Part shown: positions 27,239 through 35,220 of the stretch, piece after piece
Numbering within the stretch: the first letter of the stretch is position 1
Layout of the letters: each line of letters opens with the position of its first letter
NCBI GenBank assembly: GCA_036397095.1
Contig: DASWJQ010000108.1
Span: 6,344 to 70,343 of the forward strand
Length of the DNA stretch: 64,000 bases
Source: DASWJQ01 sp036397095
GTDB lineage: Bacteria > Chloroflexota > Anaerolineae > Anaerolineales > E44-bin32
Reading direction: 5' to 3'
The notes under the pieces: generated by a model
Told to the model about the DNA's origin: nothing
The model's database searches: none
The model's input: only the letters and a program-made list of their open reading frames with translations
Made by a program: the position numbers and the translations under genes

Positions 27239-27274
27239 ATTATATCTATGTAAATATACACAAATCTGTATCAA
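27239..27274 (-). promoter_or_regulatory. promoter/operator region of the MerR-like operon
   Basis: On the minus strand, TTGATA at 27269-27274 lies 16 bp from TACATA, and a TATAAT at 27239-27244 is further downstream. The inverted repeat TGTA-N4-TACA at 27249-27260 sits between them. This is an AT-rich island in GC-rich DNA. Confidence 0.5.
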
Positions 27275-27297
27275 CTGGCAAGGCAGGGCTGGGGAGG

Positions 27298-28071
27298 TTA
27301 CAGGGGCAGTACGGCCGAGGGGTCGAGCCACAAGATAAAGTCGAGCTGTATGCCATCGGCGCCGGCGTCGAGCATTGCGTGCGCGGACTGCCGGTCCCCG
27401 ATCCCGCCGGCGGCAATCAAGGGCAAAGAGACGTACGCCCGCAGCCGCGCAAGTTTGGCCAACATCAGCGGCAGCATGGCCGGTCCATAGAGGCGGCCGC
27501 CAAACGGGCCTTCGGGCCGCGCCACGCGGCCGTGCGCTGGTCCGAAGGAGAGCGCTCGACAGCCGGCTTCGGCCGCCTCCAAGAACAGATCGTCGGGCTC
27601 GTCCAGACCCAGGCGCACCACCACCGGCAGCTCGGCCGACTGGCTGAGGCGGCCGACCACCTGCAGCAGCGCCGGGCCCGGCCTCTCGAGGCCGATTTCG
27701 ATGGCGGCAACGTGCTCGTGCGCTTCCGTTTCAAGGATCATCGTCTCCAATTCGGCCGGATCCCCGATCAGGTGGACGATGCGCGGCAGCGGGGGATTGG
27801 CGGGCGGCGGTTTGCGCAGCCCGGCTGTCAACCCGGGATTGGGCAGGCCGCTATGGAGCACGAAGCCGCCAGCGGTCTCAGCAACGCCGGCGTTGGCTGC
27901 CGGCGACCGCCGGTGGTGCGACAGCGGATTGGTGATAAATGCCCCCAAGTGCCGGAGTTCCAGCCAGCCGTCGGCCTCGTTGTGCCAACCGAGGGTGCCG
28001 GCCGCGTTCATGACCGGCGGATCGACCTCCAGCTCGCGCTTGCCGCTCGAAAGAAGCAGTGGCTTAGCCAC
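27298..28071 (-). CDS. dihydroorotate dehydrogenase-like protein, catalytic Cys lost
   Basis: 257 aa from GTG 28071, which overlaps the PyrK-like stop by 8 bp. It follows the PyrD class 1 fold (VMNAAGTLGW at the N-terminus, IAAGGIGDRQSAHAMLDAGAD as the FMN phosphate-binding end). The class 1 NxSCPN loop, bearing the base Cys, is replaced by IEIGLERPGP, and the FMN-contacting VKL Lys is an Arg in VVVRLGL. True dihydroorotate oxidation is therefore doubtful. It pairs with a PyrK-like electron-transfer protein, so a redox function on another substrate is possible. Confidence 0.78.
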   Translation of the reverse strand: MAKPLLLSSGKRELEVDPPVMNAAGTLGWHNEADGWLELRHLGAFITNPLSHHRRSPAANAGVAETAGGFVLHSGLPNPGLTAGLRKPPPANPPLPRIVHLIGDPAELETMILETEAHEHVAAIEIGLERPGPALLQVVGRLSQSAELPVVVRLGLDEPDDLFLEAAEAGCRALSFGPAHGRVARPEGPFGGRLYGPAMLPLMLAKLARLRAYVSLPLIAAGGIGDRQSAHAMLDAGADGIQLDFILWLDPSAVLPL

Positions 28072-28729
28072 GCAGCTCACCCAGGGCAAAAACGGGTCCA
28101 TCCTGACACAACCAGCGCCAGCCGTGCCCGGTTCGAAGCGAGCAAGCCCCGCAGGCGCCGAAGCCGCACGCCAGGCGATCGAGCAGGAGCAGCTCGGCCG
28201 GCGGCGATCCCAACGGCGCGTGCCGGTCCAACCATTCCATTGTCGCCGCCAGCGTCTGGCGGTCGGCCAGCAGGGCGACGTAGTCGGCCCAGGCCAGGGC
28301 TCCTTCGGGTTCCGTGGCGACCTCGACCTCCGGCGGCAGGCCGGCGACCGGCGGGTGGCCGGCCAGGGTCAGGGCGACACCGGTATCCAGACCACGGGTC
28401 ATCAAGGGCAGCAGCGGGCCGGCATCGCCATGCGGGGCCACCAACAACCAGCGCCGGGCCGCTATCGGCGGTTGGAAACCCGGCCCGATGGGGCCCCGCA
28501 AGCCGACTTGATCCGCCGGCAGCCACCTTTCTCCCTGCGGCAGCCGGCAGGTGAACGCCTCGGCCGTGATTGCGATCGGATACAGGGTGTGGACCAAGGC
28601 ACTGCTGCTGGCCTGCTGGCAGGCCAGCATTGGCTGGCCGGGCCGAGGCAAGCTGGCGGGTGGGCAGCGCAGCCGGACGGTGTCTTGTCCGGCGACATCG
28701 CGACCAATGCTCTCGACCGTAGCCACCAT
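28064..28729 (-). CDS. PyrK-like FAD/2Fe-2S electron transfer protein
   Basis: 221 aa from ATG 28729 (an ATG at 28738 is also possible). The C-terminal cluster motif CGFGACGACSLRTGHGW with a final Cys in WLCQDG matches the PyrK 2Fe-2S domain; the upstream half resembles the ferredoxin-reductase FAD/NAD fold but its signatures are weak (no clear RxYS/T). In class 1B dihydroorotate dehydrogenase, PyrK passes electrons from PyrD to NAD+. Here it is upstream of and overlapping a PyrD-like protein with a degraded active site. Confidence 0.8.
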   Translation of the reverse strand: MVATVESIGRDVAGQDTVRLRCPPASLPRPGQPMLACQQASSSALVHTLYPIAITAEAFTCRLPQGERWLPADQVGLRGPIGPGFQPPIAARRWLLVAPHGDAGPLLPLMTRGLDTGVALTLAGHPPVAGLPPEVEVATEPEGALAWADYVALLADRQTLAATMEWLDRHAPLGSPPAELLLLDRLACGFGACGACSLRTGHGWRWLCQDGPVFALGELRG

Positions 28730-28811
28730 GCTGCCCATGCGGTCGATGCTAGCATGCTGCCGCCGGCGGGACAACGTCAGCTAGCTGTCAATGCGCCCTA
28801 AGTCCGCATGC

Positions 28812-28817
28812 TATAAT
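28812..28817 (+). promoter_or_regulatory. extended -10 promoter of the SPFH gene
   Basis: TGCTATAAT 53 bp upstream of the GTG start: a TATAAT with an extended TGn. No -35 match is needed with this type. The same pattern recurs at 49345 and 58878 on the minus strand. Confidence 0.55.
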
Positions 28818-28869
28818 CCGGCCGATTTGGGATCCATCGCGGGTTCTGGCGAGTGCCGAGGAGGCCTAG

Positions 28870-29910
28870 GTGAACGTTGCTGAGTTGCTGCGTGGCGTTG
28901 CCACCCTGTCGTGGGTGGCGGCTTTTGTCATCATCGCTTTGGCGGTTGTTCGGGCCACCCGCGGGACGGCCCTGCGCGGCGCATCTACCATCGTGATCGC
29001 CGTGATTGTGGCGGCGCTTGTGTTGACCAGTGTCAGCGCCGGACTGGTTTTTATCCAGCCCGAAGAGCGGGGCATCGTGATCTCGGCAATCGAGCCGGGC
29101 GGCTACCGAGAGCAGGCGCTTCCGCCGGGCTTGCACTGGATTGTGCCGTTCGCCGAATCGGTCGTACGTTACCCGATCTCCCGCCAGACCTACACAATGT
29201 CGATCGCCCCAACCGAGGGTCAGATCTCGGGTGATGATTCGGTCTTCTCCCGCACGGCCGATGGACAGGAAGTGCTGATTGACGCTTCGGTGATTTTTGC
29301 CATCGATCCCGACAAGATCATTCAGGTCCACATCGCCTGGCAGGACCGCTATGCCAATGACTTCGTGCGGCCGCTGGCGCGCGGCATCATCCGCGATGAG
29401 GCCGCACAATACGGGGTCGAAGAAATCGTCACCTCACAGCGTCTTGAGTTGATCACCGGCATCATCGAGCGGATGACCCAGCGGCTGGCGGACAACGGCT
29501 TGCTGCTCGAGGAGTTCGTCCTCCGCAACATCACTTTCAGCCCCGAGTACGCCGCCTCGGTCGAGCAAAAGCAAATCGCCGAGCAGCGGGCGCAGGAAGC
29601 GGCCCTGACCGTCGAGCAGCGCCGGCAGGAGGCCGAACAGGCCCGCCAGGTGGCGCAGGGTCAGGCCGACGCCCAGGTTATCGCCGCCCAGGGTAGGGCG
29701 GAGAGCCGGCTGATCGAGGCCGAAGCCGAAGCCGAAGCGCTGGGTCTGATCGCCGATGCCATCCGGGAAAACCCGGCCATCATCACGTACGAGTACATTC
29801 AGCGGTTGGCGCCGGGCATCCAGGTGATGCTGGTGCCCAACGACAATCCGTTCTTGCTGCCGCTGCCGGGCCTGGAAGCGCCGAGCACCGGAACTACTCA
29901 GACTCCGTAG
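28870..29910 (+). CDS. SPFH/band 7 (prohibitin-like) membrane protein
   Basis: 346 aa, GTG start after GGAGG. Two N-terminal membrane helices (residues 13-29 and 37-60) precede the band 7 domain (VFIQPEERGIVISAIEPGGY onward; prohibitin-type VEEIVTSQRLELITGIIERM). A long coiled coil follows (EQKQIAEQRAQEAALTVEQR, EAEQARQVAQGQADAQ), then a short Pro/Gly tail. Such proteins form large ring-like membrane scaffolds that tune FtsH-type proteolysis. No protease partner is adjacent. It has its own promoter and terminator. Confidence 0.92.
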   Translation: MNVAELLRGVATLSWVAAFVIIALAVVRATRGTALRGASTIVIAVIVAALVLTSVSAGLVFIQPEERGIVISAIEPGGYREQALPPGLHWIVPFAESVVRYPISRQTYTMSIAPTEGQISGDDSVFSRTADGQEVLIDASVIFAIDPDKIIQVHIAWQDRYANDFVRPLARGIIRDEAAQYGVEEIVTSQRLELITGIIERMTQRLADNGLLLEEFVLRNITFSPEYAASVEQKQIAEQRAQEAALTVEQRRQEAEQARQVAQGQADAQVIAAQGRAESRLIEAEAEAEALGLIADAIRENPAIITYEYIQRLAPGIQVMLVPNDNPFLLPLPGLEAPSTGTTQTP

Positions 29911-29931
29911 ACAGAACGCACAGCAAGCGAT

Positions 29932-29960
29932 ACGGCCCCTGCGCAAGCGGGGGCCGTTTT
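29932..29960 (+). terminator. terminator after the SPFH gene
   Basis: An 8-bp stem ACGGCCCC/GGGGCCGT followed by TTTT, starting 22 bases after the stop. Confidence 0.8.
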
Positions 29961-29967
29961 GATTCCC

Positions 29968-30326
29968 GGACCACAGACGATGGACCAAGGACGATGGGGA
30001 CCGCCGACGGCCGACGGCGGACACCGGACCGCGGACGACAACGGAGACCCCTGAGTCCGCTCAGGGATCGTGCGTCGTATTCAGGTCCAGGTCGCATTGA
30101 AACCAACCCGTAGGGGCGCATTGCAATGCGCCCCAATAATGTTACGGGATCAGCGGCCGGTCGCCGGCGCCAAACCGAGGGCGATGGATCATCGTGACGG
30201 TCGATATGGGCCGTGGACCGCGGACGATGGCCGCGGACGAAATGGACCGCCGACGGCGGACCGCGCTCGATACGGTCGATCGTCCATGGTCCGTCCTTGC
30301 CGTCCGCGGTCAGCCGTCTGCGGTCA
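29968..30326. repeat. heptamer repeat arrays flanking an intergenic spacer
   Basis: 29968-30046 is a run of 7-nt units of the kind GGACCAC, AGACGAT, GGACCAA, GGACGAT, GGACCGC. 30214-30265 has more direct units, and 30278-30326 the same kind inverted (minus strand TGACCGC, AGACGGC, TGACCGC, GGACGGC), starting at the kinase stop codon. Between them is a 22-bp palindrome (30113-30134). No gene is seen in the whole 413-base gap. Confidence 0.65.
30113..30134. repeat. 22-bp perfect palindrome (REP-like)
   Basis: A perfect palindrome starting GGGGCGCATTG; it resembles the 30-bp palindrome at 24358 (TAGGGRCG followed by a short mirrored core). Confidence 0.75.
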
Positions 30327-31283
30327 TGCTCCCCATTGCTCTCCCAACACCTCGCTTGCTTCCGGCTCGAACTGCGCCAGCATCGCCTGGATCTCCTGGC
30401 GCGTCGGCACATTGTGGCCCGTGCCCAGCTTGCGCACCTTGGCCGCCCCGGCGGCGTTGGCCAGGGCTCCCAAGGTGATCAGATCGAGGTTGCGCAGCCA
30501 GCCGAATACCACGGCCGCATCCAGGCTGTCGCCGGCGCCGGTGGCGTCGCGCACCTCGACCGGCAAGCCGGGGGCGATTTCGGTCGCCTCGTCGGTCAGC
30601 AGCAGGCAGCCGGCCACGCCGCGCTTCATCACAATCAGAGATGGGCCGGCCTCGAGCAGCGCTTTGGCCGAGGCCAGCGGGTCGGGCAGCCCGGTCAGCC
30701 GGCTGGCCTCGCTCTCGGTGGCCAATACGACGGTCGCTAGCCTGGCAGCCTGTTCGTGCCAGGCAAGGCTCAGGTCGGGGTTGCCCGGCCCAGGGTCGAA
30801 AAACGATGGCACCTGGGCTTGCTTGGCCGCTTCGAGCCCGGCCAGGATTACCTGGTGCTCATGCGGCTGATCCTCCCATCCGTCGGCGAAAAGGGCTTCG
30901 GAGTTTGCGATCGCCTGACTCCACTCGGGAAGCAGTTCTTCGATCGTCAGATTGCCCCGGTACCCTAGGTAGGCGGGTTCACCCTGGCTGTCGACGATGA
31001 CGGCGGCTACCGGCGTTTCGGATGCGTTGGTCCGCCGGATCAGATCGGTGTCGATCCCTTCGTGCGCCAGGCCGTCCACCACCAACTGCCCAAAGCGGTC
31101 TTCGCCGACTTCGCCCAGGCAAGCGACGGACAGCCCCAGCCGGGCGGCGACGATGGCGACGTTGGAGGCGCCGCCCGGCCCCAGACTCAAGTAGTCGGCA
31201 CGTATTAGCGCACCGGCCTGGACGGGAAACGAAGCGATGCGCAGGTTGAAGTCGGCGATCAAATCGCCCAGGATGGTGATCAT
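30324..31283 (-). CDS. PfkB/ribokinase family carbohydrate or nucleoside kinase
   Basis: 319 aa. PfkB family signatures: GPGGASNVAIVAARLG near residue 35 and DATGAGDSLDAAVVFG near residue 250, whose second Asp is the catalytic base. The exact substrate (ribose, deoxyribose, nucleoside, fructose) cannot be read from sequence. Its start overlaps the stop of an ECF ATPase (ATGA), so it is the last gene of an ECF transporter operon and probably phosphorylates the imported compound. It could feed the DeoC/RpiB microcompartment encoded 10 kb away; this is inference. Confidence 0.93.
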   Translation of the reverse strand: MITILGDLIADFNLRIASFPVQAGALIRADYLSLGPGGASNVAIVAARLGLSVACLGEVGEDRFGQLVVDGLAHEGIDTDLIRRTNASETPVAAVIVDSQGEPAYLGYRGNLTIEELLPEWSQAIANSEALFADGWEDQPHEHQVILAGLEAAKQAQVPSFFDPGPGNPDLSLAWHEQAARLATVVLATESEASRLTGLPDPLASAKALLEAGPSLIVMKRGVAGCLLLTDEATEIAPGLPVEVRDATGAGDSLDAAVVFGWLRNLDLITLGALANAAGAAKVRKLGTGHNVPTRQEIQAMLAQFEPEASEVLGEQWGA

Positions 31284-32104
31284 GGACGCCCTCCTTGCGG
31301 GCGATGTTGTCGCTCATAGTCTGCTATGAAGTTTTCCACGGTCAGCGGCCACCCCTCAAGCCCCAGAGCCGCCGCCAGACGCATCATCTGCGGCTGCTCG
31401 ACGGCGGCCCTGGCCAGTAGGTCCGTCTGGCTCAGGACTTGGGCCAGTGGGCCGTCGGCCAAAACCTGGCCATCGGCCATCAAGACCCCGCGTTCCAAGT
31501 GTTCGCTGCAGAAATCAATGTCATGCGAAATTACGATAATGGTCCGGCCGTCCGCTTCCAACCGATCGAGCACCGCCGCCAGGACGCGCAAGCCGGCCGC
31601 GTCCTGGCCGGTGGTCGGTTCGTCGATTACAACGATCGGTGTCTCCAGTGCCAGCGTGGCGGCCAATGCCACCAGCTTGCGGTCGGTCGGCTGGAGATCA
31701 TAGGGGTGAGTGTCTGCCCGGGCCGCCAGGCCAACGAGACCCAGCACCGCCCTCACCCTGCGGTCGACTTCGCCGGCCGACAATCCCAGGTTCTTGGGCC
31801 CAAAGGCGACCTCCGCCCGCACGGTGCGTTCGAACAGTTGGTCGTCGGGGTTTTGAAAAGCATAGCCGACGCGGGCCGCCAGTTCGGCCGGGCTGTGCTC
31901 GAGCGTGGACCAGTCACCGATTTCGACCACGCCCGAGTCGGGCTTGAGCAAACCGTTCAGGTGTTTGGCCAGCGTGGTCTTGCCGGCGCCGTTTTCACCG
32001 AGGATGGCGATCCTTTCGCCCGGCTCGATGGTCAGATCGACGCCGTCCAACGCCACCACATCGGGGGCATAGGCGAACCCGACCGATTCCAGGTGAATCC
32101 TCAT
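31280..32104 (-). CDS. ECF transporter ATPase (second energising subunit)
   Basis: 274 aa. Walker A GENGAGKTTLAKHL, Walker B in PIVVIDEPTTGQD; the signature LSGGQ position reads LQPTDRKLVALA, a departure from consensus that is common in one of the two ECF ATPases. The start overlaps the previous ATPase by 4 bp. With the other ATPase, T and S components it forms a cytoplasm-membrane importer of a vitamin, metal or small nutrient. Confidence 0.93.
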   Translation of the reverse strand: MRIHLESVGFAYAPDVVALDGVDLTIEPGERIAILGENGAGKTTLAKHLNGLLKPDSGVVEIGDWSTLEHSPAELAARVGYAFQNPDDQLFERTVRAEVAFGPKNLGLSAGEVDRRVRAVLGLVGLAARADTHPYDLQPTDRKLVALAATLALETPIVVIDEPTTGQDAAGLRVLAAVLDRLEADGRTIIVISHDIDFCSEHLERGVLMADGQVLADGPLAQVLSQTDLLARAAVEQPQMMRLAAALGLEGWPLTVENFIADYERQHRPQGGRP

Positions 32105-32937
32105 GAGAAGTACTCGATCGCCTGGGAAAGGGTGACCGGAAGCGGCCGATCGGCAGGGATCAGGCCCCGCTGTCGGGCCAGGCGGCCGGCGCGCGTGTAG
32201 CGTGTCTGGCCCAGGCCGGGCCGCGTGGTTTCGTCGGCGACCAACGCCTGGTCGGGAGGCGCGTCTTCGACAATGCGGCCGTCGTCGAGCACGACCACGC
32301 GATCGGCGAAGGCTGCCACCCACTCCAGCTTGTGCTCGGCTATCACGATCGTTGTACCGCGCTCGCCTGTGAGCCGGTCGAGCGCCTCAAACACCTGGCG
32401 CGTGCCGACCGGATCGAGCTGCGAGGTCGGTTCGTCCAGCACCAGCAGTTCGGGCTCCATCACCACAATCGAAGCCAACGCAAGACGCTGCTGCTGGCCG
32501 CCGGACAGGGCAAAGGGTGAGCGGTCGCCCAGACCTTCGAGACCGGCCAGTGCCAGGGCCCGATCGATGCGTTCGTCCATCTGAGCGCGCGCAACGTTCA
32601 GGTTCTCCAAGCCGAAGGCGATCTCCTCCCTCACCGTGAACCGGGCGCCGGAGATCTGATTGAACGGATCCTGGAAGACCAGCCCAACTTGACCGACAAC
32701 CGAGGCCGGCCCGTCGGCGGCGACGTCATGCCCCAGCACCCGCAACCGCCCGTCGAAGTCGCCCCCGTAAAAGTGGGGCACAAAGCCAGCCAGCGCATAC
32801 AGTAAGGTGGATTTCCCCGCGCCGTTGGCCCCGACCACGGCTACGAATTCGCCGGCCTTGATCTGCAATGTTATGTCTGCCAGCGCCGGCTGCTGGCTGG
32901 CCGGGTAGCGGTAGTTGACGTTCTCCAACTCAATCAT
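32101..32937 (-). CDS. ECF transporter ATPase (first energising subunit)
   Basis: 278 aa. ABC signatures are complete: Walker A GANGAGKSTLLYAL, signature LSGGQQQRLALA, Walker B LLVLDEPTSQLDP and a switch His in IVIAEHKLEW. It starts within the end of the T-component gene and overlaps the next ATPase, giving strict one-to-one expression in the operon. Confidence 0.95.
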   Translation of the reverse strand: MIELENVNYRYPASQQPALADITLQIKAGEFVAVVGANGAGKSTLLYALAGFVPHFYGGDFDGRLRVLGHDVAADGPASVVGQVGLVFQDPFNQISGARFTVREEIAFGLENLNVARAQMDERIDRALALAGLEGLGDRSPFALSGGQQQRLALASIVVMEPELLVLDEPTSQLDPVGTRQVFEALDRLTGERGTTIVIAEHKLEWVAAFADRVVVLDDGRIVEDAPPDQALVADETTRPGLGQTRYTRAGRLARQRGLIPADRPLPVTLSQAIEYFS

Positions 32938-33719
32938 GGAATAATCAGCAGGGCCAGCCGGCCGACCACTGCCAGGACGGAAAGTACGATAAGGGCCGCT
33001 CGCAGGATCGATTGCCACTGGCTGTCAACTAGCTGCAGGTAGCTGGTCTTCGGCCCCGGCCGGCTGAAGCCTCGGGCCTCAAGTGCCATCGCTCGCTGCT
33101 CGACATCGACAATGCTGCCAAGCACCAGCGGCACGACGAGCGGGATCAATGCCCGACCACGTTGGATGAGAGACCCTTCCAAGCGCAGGCCACGCGACTG
33201 CTGGGCGTCCATGATGGTCTGAGCTCGAGCCTGAAAGCGCGGCACGATCTGGATAGTGGCCAGCACGATGTAAGTGATCGTAGGCGGCAAGCCGCGCTCG
33301 GTCAGGGCAATCATCAAGGCGTCGGGTCGGGTGGAGAGGATCAGAAGCAAGAAGGCGGTCACAACGGTCAGGATGCGCCCGGTGCTGGCGATGGCGAAGG
33401 AGATGCCTTCGGCCTTGACCGATAGCGGCCCGAGTTGCAGTACAGGCGTGCCGCCGGTCCAGAACAGTCCCTGGATGACGAAGACCGACACGGCAAATGG
33501 AAGGACGATCCGCCAGACGGCGTTGCCCAAGCGGCCGGCTAATCCACCCCAGGCAGCCAGCGGGAGTACAAAGAGCGCAACCAGCAGGTAGGTGCCCCAC
33601 CGGCCGGGAAGTGTCAGACCCGCCAACAAGGCAAAACCCGCCAACGAAAGTTTCGTCAGCGGGTGAAGGTGGTGCAGGCCCGAATTGCCTGGGGCGTACA
33701 GACTGACCTGGTCGGGCAT
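32934..33719 (-). CDS. ECF transporter transmembrane component EcfT
   Basis: 261 aa. Several membrane segments and the two coupling motifs that contact the ATPases: AQQSRGLRLEG and ALEARGFSRPG (Ala-Arg-Gly type). The N-terminal HPLTKLSLAGFALLAG is the usual EcfT opening. It couples ATP hydrolysis to toppling of the S component. It is preceded by the S-component gene with a 43-bp gap. Confidence 0.94.
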   Translation of the reverse strand: MPDQVSLYAPGNSGLHHLHPLTKLSLAGFALLAGLTLPGRWGTYLLVALFVLPLAAWGGLAGRLGNAVWRIVLPFAVSVFVIQGLFWTGGTPVLQLGPLSVKAEGISFAIASTGRILTVVTAFLLLILSTRPDALMIALTERGLPPTITYIVLATIQIVPRFQARAQTIMDAQQSRGLRLEGSLIQRGRALIPLVVPLVLGSIVDVEQRAMALEARGFSRPGPKTSYLQLVDSQWQSILRAALIVLSVLAVVGRLALLIIP

Positions 33720-33762
33720 TACGGGTCGAGGTGTGCCCCTGGGTGGTGGCTGATAGGTGTTG

Positions 33763-34356
33763 CTACTGGACGTTCTCCGCCCGCGGGAAGCGAGCCAGGA
33801 ACCGGCCCGGCAGGGCCCGCACGATCAGCCACACAATGAAGAAGGTGATGGCCTTATCGAGCGGATCGGAGGCCACACCTTGCGCCATCGAAGCGCCAAG
33901 CACATCCAATCCCATTTGGCGGAAGGCAGCCACCAGGATGTCGGTGCCGCCGCCGGTGACGCCGCCAAACACGTAGGCGGCGATGGGGGCCGAGATGACG
34001 GCGGCGACCAAGCCCGTGATCAGTCCACCGACGATTACCTTCCACAATTTCTGGAACCAGCCGGCCTCGGCGAACAGGCCGGCCAGCAGGCCGATGACGG
34101 CGGCGACGGCGGCGAAGGGGGCGTAGGTGACGTTGAGGCCAGTCAGGCCCCAGATCAGGTTCGACAGCAATCCGGTCAGGGCGCCGGCCCAGGGCCCGGC
34201 CAGCACGCCAACCAAGACCGTGCCGATCGAGTCGAGATAGGCAACGACGACCGGGATCTTGAGCGAGTAAACGATCTGTCCAATGGCGATATTGATGGCG
34301 ATGGCTAAGGGGATGAGCACCCAGGTCATTGTGTTGAAGTCACGCTTGAGATTCAT
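33763..34356 (-). CDS. ECF transporter substrate-binding S component
   Basis: 197 aa, ATG 34356. About five to six membrane helices, with an N-terminal PLAIAINIAIGQIVYSLK (the AxxxA-like helix face that docks on EcfT) and PWAGALTGLLSNLIWGLTG near residue 70, as in small S proteins. The substrate is unknown; no riboswitch is seen upstream. Because a PfkB kinase ends the operon, a phosphorylatable sugar, nucleoside or pyrimidine-type vitamin precursor is likely. Confidence 0.88.
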   Translation of the reverse strand: MNLKRDFNTMTWVLIPLAIAINIAIGQIVYSLKIPVVVAYLDSIGTVLVGVLAGPWAGALTGLLSNLIWGLTGLNVTYAPFAAVAAVIGLLAGLFAEAGWFQKLWKVIVGGLITGLVAAVISAPIAAYVFGGVTGGGTDILVAAFRQMGLDVLGASMAQGVASDPLDKAITFFIVWLIVRALPGRFLARFPRAENVQ

Positions 34357-34502
34357 GATGGCAGGCCTCCCAATGTTCCCATCCGGCAAGAGGAAAAACC
34401 ACATCGACTATAGGCCAAAGGCCCTATTCTGTCCAGCGAACGGCCCACCGATCGCTGTGCTATGCTACACGTCCGAACCAGCGTCCGCCTGCCGGAGGGC
34501 TC

Positions 34503-35183
34503 GTGCTGTTCGATGCTCTGTCGCTGAAGCATATCGCCCGCCCGCCGCTGTCCCCTACGGGCAAGCGGCCGCGCCTGCTGCTTATGCTTCACGGCGTGGG
34601 CAGCAACGAGCGCGACCTATTCCCGTTGGCTGCCGAGCTCGATCCTCGCTTTTATGTGTTGAGCCTGCGTGGCCCTTATCAACTAGCGCCGGACCAATTC
34701 GGCTGGTACGAGCTGGCATTCACTCCTGGTGGCTTTGAATACGATCCGGCTCAGGTCGAGGCCAGCCGGCGCAAACTGGCGGGCTTTGTCGATGAAGCCA
34801 TCGAGCACTACCAGGCGGCCGATCGGGTCTACCTATTTGGCTTCAGCCAGGGTGCGACGTTGAGCCTGACCCTGCTGCTGACGGAACCAAGCCGGTTGGC
34901 GGCGGTGGTGGCGGTCGCCGGCCGTACCCTGCCCGAGCTGTTCCAGGCCTCCACTCCGCTCAGCGGCAGGCTGGCCGAGGCCAGCGAATTGAAGGGACAC
35001 AGTTTGTTTCTGGCGCACGGGGTCGCCGACCGGATTTCCCCAGTCGCCTACGGCCGACAGGCGTCAAAGCTTATCGAGCGATCCCCAGTTGACATGACCT
35101 ACCGCGAGTACGATATGGACCATACGATTGGTCCGCAATGTCTCAAAGAAATCGCGGCTTGGCTCGGGGGCCAAATGGCGTAG
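34503..35183 (+). CDS. phospholipase/carboxylesterase (alpha/beta hydrolase)
   Basis: 226 aa, GTG start. A compact alpha/beta hydrolase of the carboxylesterase/thioesterase 1 family: LLLMLHGVGSNERDLFPL forms the oxyanion region, GFSQGATLSLTL holds the nucleophile Ser, an Asp lies in GVADRISPVAYG and His in YDMDHTIGPQC. It probably hydrolyses short-chain esters in the cytoplasm. It is divergent from the ECF operon and 37 bp upstream of the trypsin-like protease gene. Confidence 0.91.
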   Translation: MLFDALSLKHIARPPLSPTGKRPRLLLMLHGVGSNERDLFPLAAELDPRFYVLSLRGPYQLAPDQFGWYELAFTPGGFEYDPAQVEASRRKLAGFVDEAIEHYQAADRVYLFGFSQGATLSLTLLLTEPSRLAAVVAVAGRTLPELFQASTPLSGRLAEASELKGHSLFLAHGVADRISPVAYGRQASKLIERSPVDMTYREYDMDHTIGPQCLKEIAAWLGGQMA

Positions 35184-35220
35184 CCCTTTGGCGATTGGGA
35201 CCACGGAGAGAGGAGGGGAC

